Shown here in pieces: positions 4,246-6,331 of a stretch of DNA of 6,331 bases. The notes beneath the pieces are model-generated. The model was not told the origin of the DNA and made no database searches. It was given only the letters and a program-made list of their open reading frames with translations. Position 1 is the stretch's first letter. Each line of letters begins with the position of its first letter. The position numbers were made by a program, and so were the translations under genes. Location of the stretch: assembly GCA_021810685.1 (NCBI GenBank), contig JAJZII010000027.1, positions 1-6,331 on the forward strand, written 5' to 3'. Source of the DNA: Microcaldota archaeon (lineage in GTDB: Archaea > Micrarchaeota > Micrarchaeia > Micrarchaeales > Micrarchaeaceae).

Positions 4246-6228
4246 ATGAGCTTCTATCTTTATACAATAGCGGCAGGAGTGCTGGCCCTGATATTCTCTG
4301 TGTGGGCCGCATTCGCAACGCTACGGAAACCTGAGGGCACGCCAAAGATGCGTGAGATCTCGCTCGCCATACGCGCGGGCTCCAAAGCATACCTCAACAG
4401 GCAGCTGATGACAATAGCTGCGTTCGGCATAATACTTGCCATACTCTTCTACTTCATACCGAACGGTGCGCAGCTCGATCTCGCTTTTGCTACGGGCGCG
4501 ATAGCCTCGTATGCGACTGCGTACATAGGCATGAACGTCGCGGTGCGCGCCAATGTGCGCACGGCCAAGAGCGCGGAGAAGGGCGTGAAGCATGCGTTCG
4601 AGACAGCCGTGATAGGCGGCTCTGTGACAGGCTTCGTCGCTGTAGGTTTTGGCCTCATCAGCATAAGCCTTCTGCTCATGTACCTGACGATAGCCAAGGT
4701 CGCCATACTTATTGGCTTCGGTTTCGGGGCTTCGCTGGTATCTTTGTTCGCCAGGGTGGGCGGCGGCATCTACACGAAAGCAGCGGACGTGGGCGCTGAC
4801 CTTGTGGGCAAGACTGAACTGAACCTGCCAGAGGACGATCCAAGGAACCCAGCTGTCATAGCGGACAACGTGGGCGACAACGTGGGCGACTGCGCCGGCA
4901 TGAGCGCCGACGTCTTCGAGAGCTACGCCGTAACGCTCGTCGCTGCGCTTCTCATAGCGAACAGCATAAAGGGCGCTTCAGCCTCGCTGTTCTCGTACCC
5001 GCTGCTTGTGGCTGGTATGGGCGTGATAGGCAGCCTTCTTGCCATGTTCTTCATGCGCGTGAGGAAGTCCGCCATAGGTGCGCTCTACGCCGGCATACTG
5101 GCGGCAGTGGTCATATCGGGCATACTGGACTTCGCGCTGACCAAGCTCATGGCACTTCCATTGACATACTTTGTCGCAGTGCTGGCGGGGCTTGTGATAG
5201 CCATACTGATATTCCGGATAACGGATTACTTCACCGGCAACAACAGCAAGTCGGTGATCAAGATAGCCAAGGCGTCTACCGGCGGCGCAGGCACGAACGT
5301 GATTATGGGCCTCGCTGTGGGGCTTAGGAGCACGTGGCTTCCGGTGCTGGTCATAGCCGGCGCGATATTCGTCAGCTACTATGCCGTGGGAAGCGTCTAC
5401 GGCATAGGCATAGCGGCTGTCGGAATGCTTTCGCTCACCGCAACAATACTTACGATAGACTCGTTCGGCCCGATAACCGACAACGCCGGCGGTATCGCCG
5501 AGATGAGCGGGATGGCGCACAGCATCAGGAAGGTAACTGACCACCTCGATGCGATAGGAAACACGACCAAGGCGACTACAAAGGGCTACGCAATAGGCGG
5601 TGCAGCGCTTTCTGCCATCGCACTTTTCGTGGCTTTCGCAAGCGCGGTGGGCCTGACTTCGATAGACGCACTGACGCCTCTGGTGACGATAGGCATCTTC
5701 ATAGGTGCTCTGATGCCGTTCATCTTCTCCTCGTTCCTCATGGAGGCGGTAGGCCACGCGGCCACTAAGATGGTCGAGGAGGTGCGCAGGCAGGTCAGGA
5801 CCATAAAGGGCCTCATGGAGGGCAAGGCTAAGCCCGATTACGCGCGCGCTGTAGACATAGCGACGGTCAACGCGCTGAGGGCGCTGATACTGCCCGAGAT
5901 CGTGGCCATAGGCACGCCGATAGCTGTTGGCTTGATACTCGGCAAGGCTGCCCTCGGAGGCCTGATGGTCGGAATGATACCTTCGTCGTTCGTGCTGGCG
6001 CTCTTCATGGCCAATGCGGGAGGCGCAATGGACAATGCGAAGAAGTACATAGAGGGCGGCAAGTTCGGCGGCAAAGGGAGCGACGCGCACAAGGCGGCAA
6101 TCGTGGGAGACACCCTCGGCGACCCGCTGAAGGACACGGCAGGGCCGTCGCTCAACTCGATGATAAAGGTCGTGAGCACGATAAGCATACTGCTCGCGCC
6201 GCTCTTCATCGCGTACACGCTGCTCTGA
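4246..6228 (+). CDS. hppA: Membrane-bound proton-translocating pyrophosphatase, K+-independent type
   Basis: A complete 660-residue membrane pyrophosphatase that couples hydrolysis of PPi to proton export across the cytoplasmic membrane. Family blocks in order: YTKAADVGADLVGKTE (176-191), PEDDPRNPAVI (195-205), the substrate- and Mg-binding DNVGDNVGD (207-215), DSFGPITDNAGGIAEM (405-420) and, near the C-terminus, GDTLGDPLKDTAGPSLN (621-637). About 16 hydrophobic helices separate them. GNTTKATTKG (438-447) carries Lys442 and Thr445 where K+-dependent enzymes have Ala and Gly; from established work on this switch, that marks the K+-independent H+-pumping subfamily. All acidic PPi-site residues I can check are present. 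ELN replaces the more common EAG before the PEDD block, a variation I believe occurs in other archaea. It appears to be a single-gene unit with its own promoter, ribosome-binding site and terminator. Confidence 0.97.
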   Translation: MSFYLYTIAAGVLALIFSVWAAFATLRKPEGTPKMREISLAIRAGSKAYLNRQLMTIAAFGIILAILFYFIPNGAQLDLAFATGAIASYATAYIGMNVAVRANVRTAKSAEKGVKHAFETAVIGGSVTGFVAVGFGLISISLLLMYLTIAKVAILIGFGFGASLVSLFARVGGGIYTKAADVGADLVGKTELNLPEDDPRNPAVIADNVGDNVGDCAGMSADVFESYAVTLVAALLIANSIKGASASLFSYPLLVAGMGVIGSLLAMFFMRVRKSAIGALYAGILAAVVISGILDFALTKLMALPLTYFVAVLAGLVIAILIFRITDYFTGNNSKSVIKIAKASTGGAGTNVIMGLAVGLRSTWLPVLVIAGAIFVSYYAVGSVYGIGIAAVGMLSLTATILTIDSFGPITDNAGGIAEMSGMAHSIRKVTDHLDAIGNTTKATTKGYAIGGAALSAIALFVAFASAVGLTSIDALTPLVTIGIFIGALMPFIFSSFLMEAVGHAATKMVEEVRRQVRTIKGLMEGKAKPDYARAVDIATVNALRALILPEIVAIGTPIAVGLILGKAALGGLMVGMIPSSFVLALFMANAGGAMDNAKKYIEGGKFGGKGSDAHKAAIVGDTLGDPLKDTAGPSLNSMIKVVSTISILLAPLFIAYTLL

Positions 6229-6235
6229 AAAGGTT

Positions 6236-6270
6236 GCCCGGCAACGGGCCTTCTTTTCTCTTTTCTTTTT
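6236..6270 (+). terminator. Hairpin-plus-T-tract terminator after hppA, possibly bidirectional
   Basis: GCCCG (6236-6240) and CGGGC (6245-6249) close a GCAA tetraloop, followed by a T-rich tract with scattered C (6251-6270). It begins 8 nt after the hppA stop. Read on the minus strand the same hairpin is followed by AACCTTTTC, so it may also serve the convergent gene. Confidence 0.75.
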
Positions 6271-6280
6271 TCTTCGCTCC

Positions 6281-6331
6281 CTACTTCTTACTGGTGGGTT
6301 CGTCTCCCAGTTTGGTCTTTTCAACGAAGCT
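6281..6331 (-). CDS. C-terminal end of a convergent gene (partial)
   Basis: Read on the minus strand from the window edge there are 16 codons, SFVEKTKLGDEPTSKK, and a TAG stop at 6281-6283. The rest lies beyond the window, so the protein cannot be identified. The charged, Lys-ending tail resembles that of the gene at the left edge, and the stop sits just beyond the shared terminator, as expected for tail-to-tail genes. Sixteen codons are too few to exclude chance. Confidence 0.45.
   Translation of the reverse strand, partial: SFVEKTKLGDEPTSKK

Noticed and set aside
6293..6311. T-arm-like sequence (GTGGG TTCGTCT CCCAG)
   Set aside because: The loop lacks the conserved A58, the stem has a G-G mismatch, and no acceptor, D or anticodon arm is present; it reads better as the tail of a minus-strand gene.
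4978..6324. Long 448-codon open frame on the minus strand
   Set aside because: Antisense shadow of hppA. Its composition (many Arg, His, Tyr; no hydrophobic core) is that of a reverse-frame translation, and it starts with a TTG inside the convergent gene tail.
1..6331. CRISPR array, insertion sequence, toxin-antitoxin or defence island
   Set aside because: No spaced direct repeats, transposase, terminal inverted repeats or defence gene families are seen. The only mobile-type item is the rRNA intron.

Overview
The window reads as archaeal chromosome. The small-subunit rRNA has archaeal signatures (for example the stretch around 2690-2700 and the GTGGTG...ATTATTGGGC region around 2314-2333). 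The promoters are TATA-type, Ile ATA codons are frequent, and two exact bulge-helix-bulge (BHB) processing motifs are present. The 16S is strongly divergent at near-universal positions and stands alone: no tRNA-Ala, 23S or 5S follows it. This fits a DPANN archaeon, perhaps of the ARMAN/Micrarchaeota type. That placement is inference and was not tested with a tree.

Layout. The last 32 codons of an unrecognised Lys-rich protein (1-99) are followed after 4 nt by a DUF99/UPF0215 protein related to endonuclease V (104-667), which lacks several of the family's acidic residues. Next is a ten-helix membrane protein resembling the drug/metabolite transporter superfamily (701-1606). An rRNA promoter and a leader with three hairpins follow. 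The 16S rRNA gene (about 1818-3818) sits inside a long inverted repeat (1750-1782 / 3838-3871) that folds into a BHB for release of pre-16S. A 517-nt intron (2867-3383) interrupts the 16S at about E. coli 1101/1102. Its ends fold into a near-textbook BHB, and it is almost filled by a LAGLIDADG-type ORF (2885-3376) whose two catalytic acids are both replaced. After a T8 terminator comes about 370 nt of spacer with a long hairpin and two TATA-like boxes. Then follows a complete membrane-bound K+-independent H+-pyrophosphatase gene (4246-6228), a hairpin terminator, and the 3' tail of a convergent minus-strand gene.

How it works together. The rRNA transcript probably needs the tRNA-splicing-type endonuclease twice: once at the processing stem to free pre-16S, and once inside to remove the intron. 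The pyrophosphatase hydrolyses PPi made during RNA, DNA and protein synthesis and pumps protons outward; its placement beside the rRNA is probably incidental.

The most striking material is in the rRNA. Decoding-site helix 44 carries three consecutive base-pair replacements, all compensated. The central pseudoknot carries a compensated C-G to G-C swap. The 530 loop and the 690 loop carry changes at positions usually treated as invariant. Together with the apparently nuclease-dead intron ORF, these are the points worth following up. I see no new multi-gene system here.
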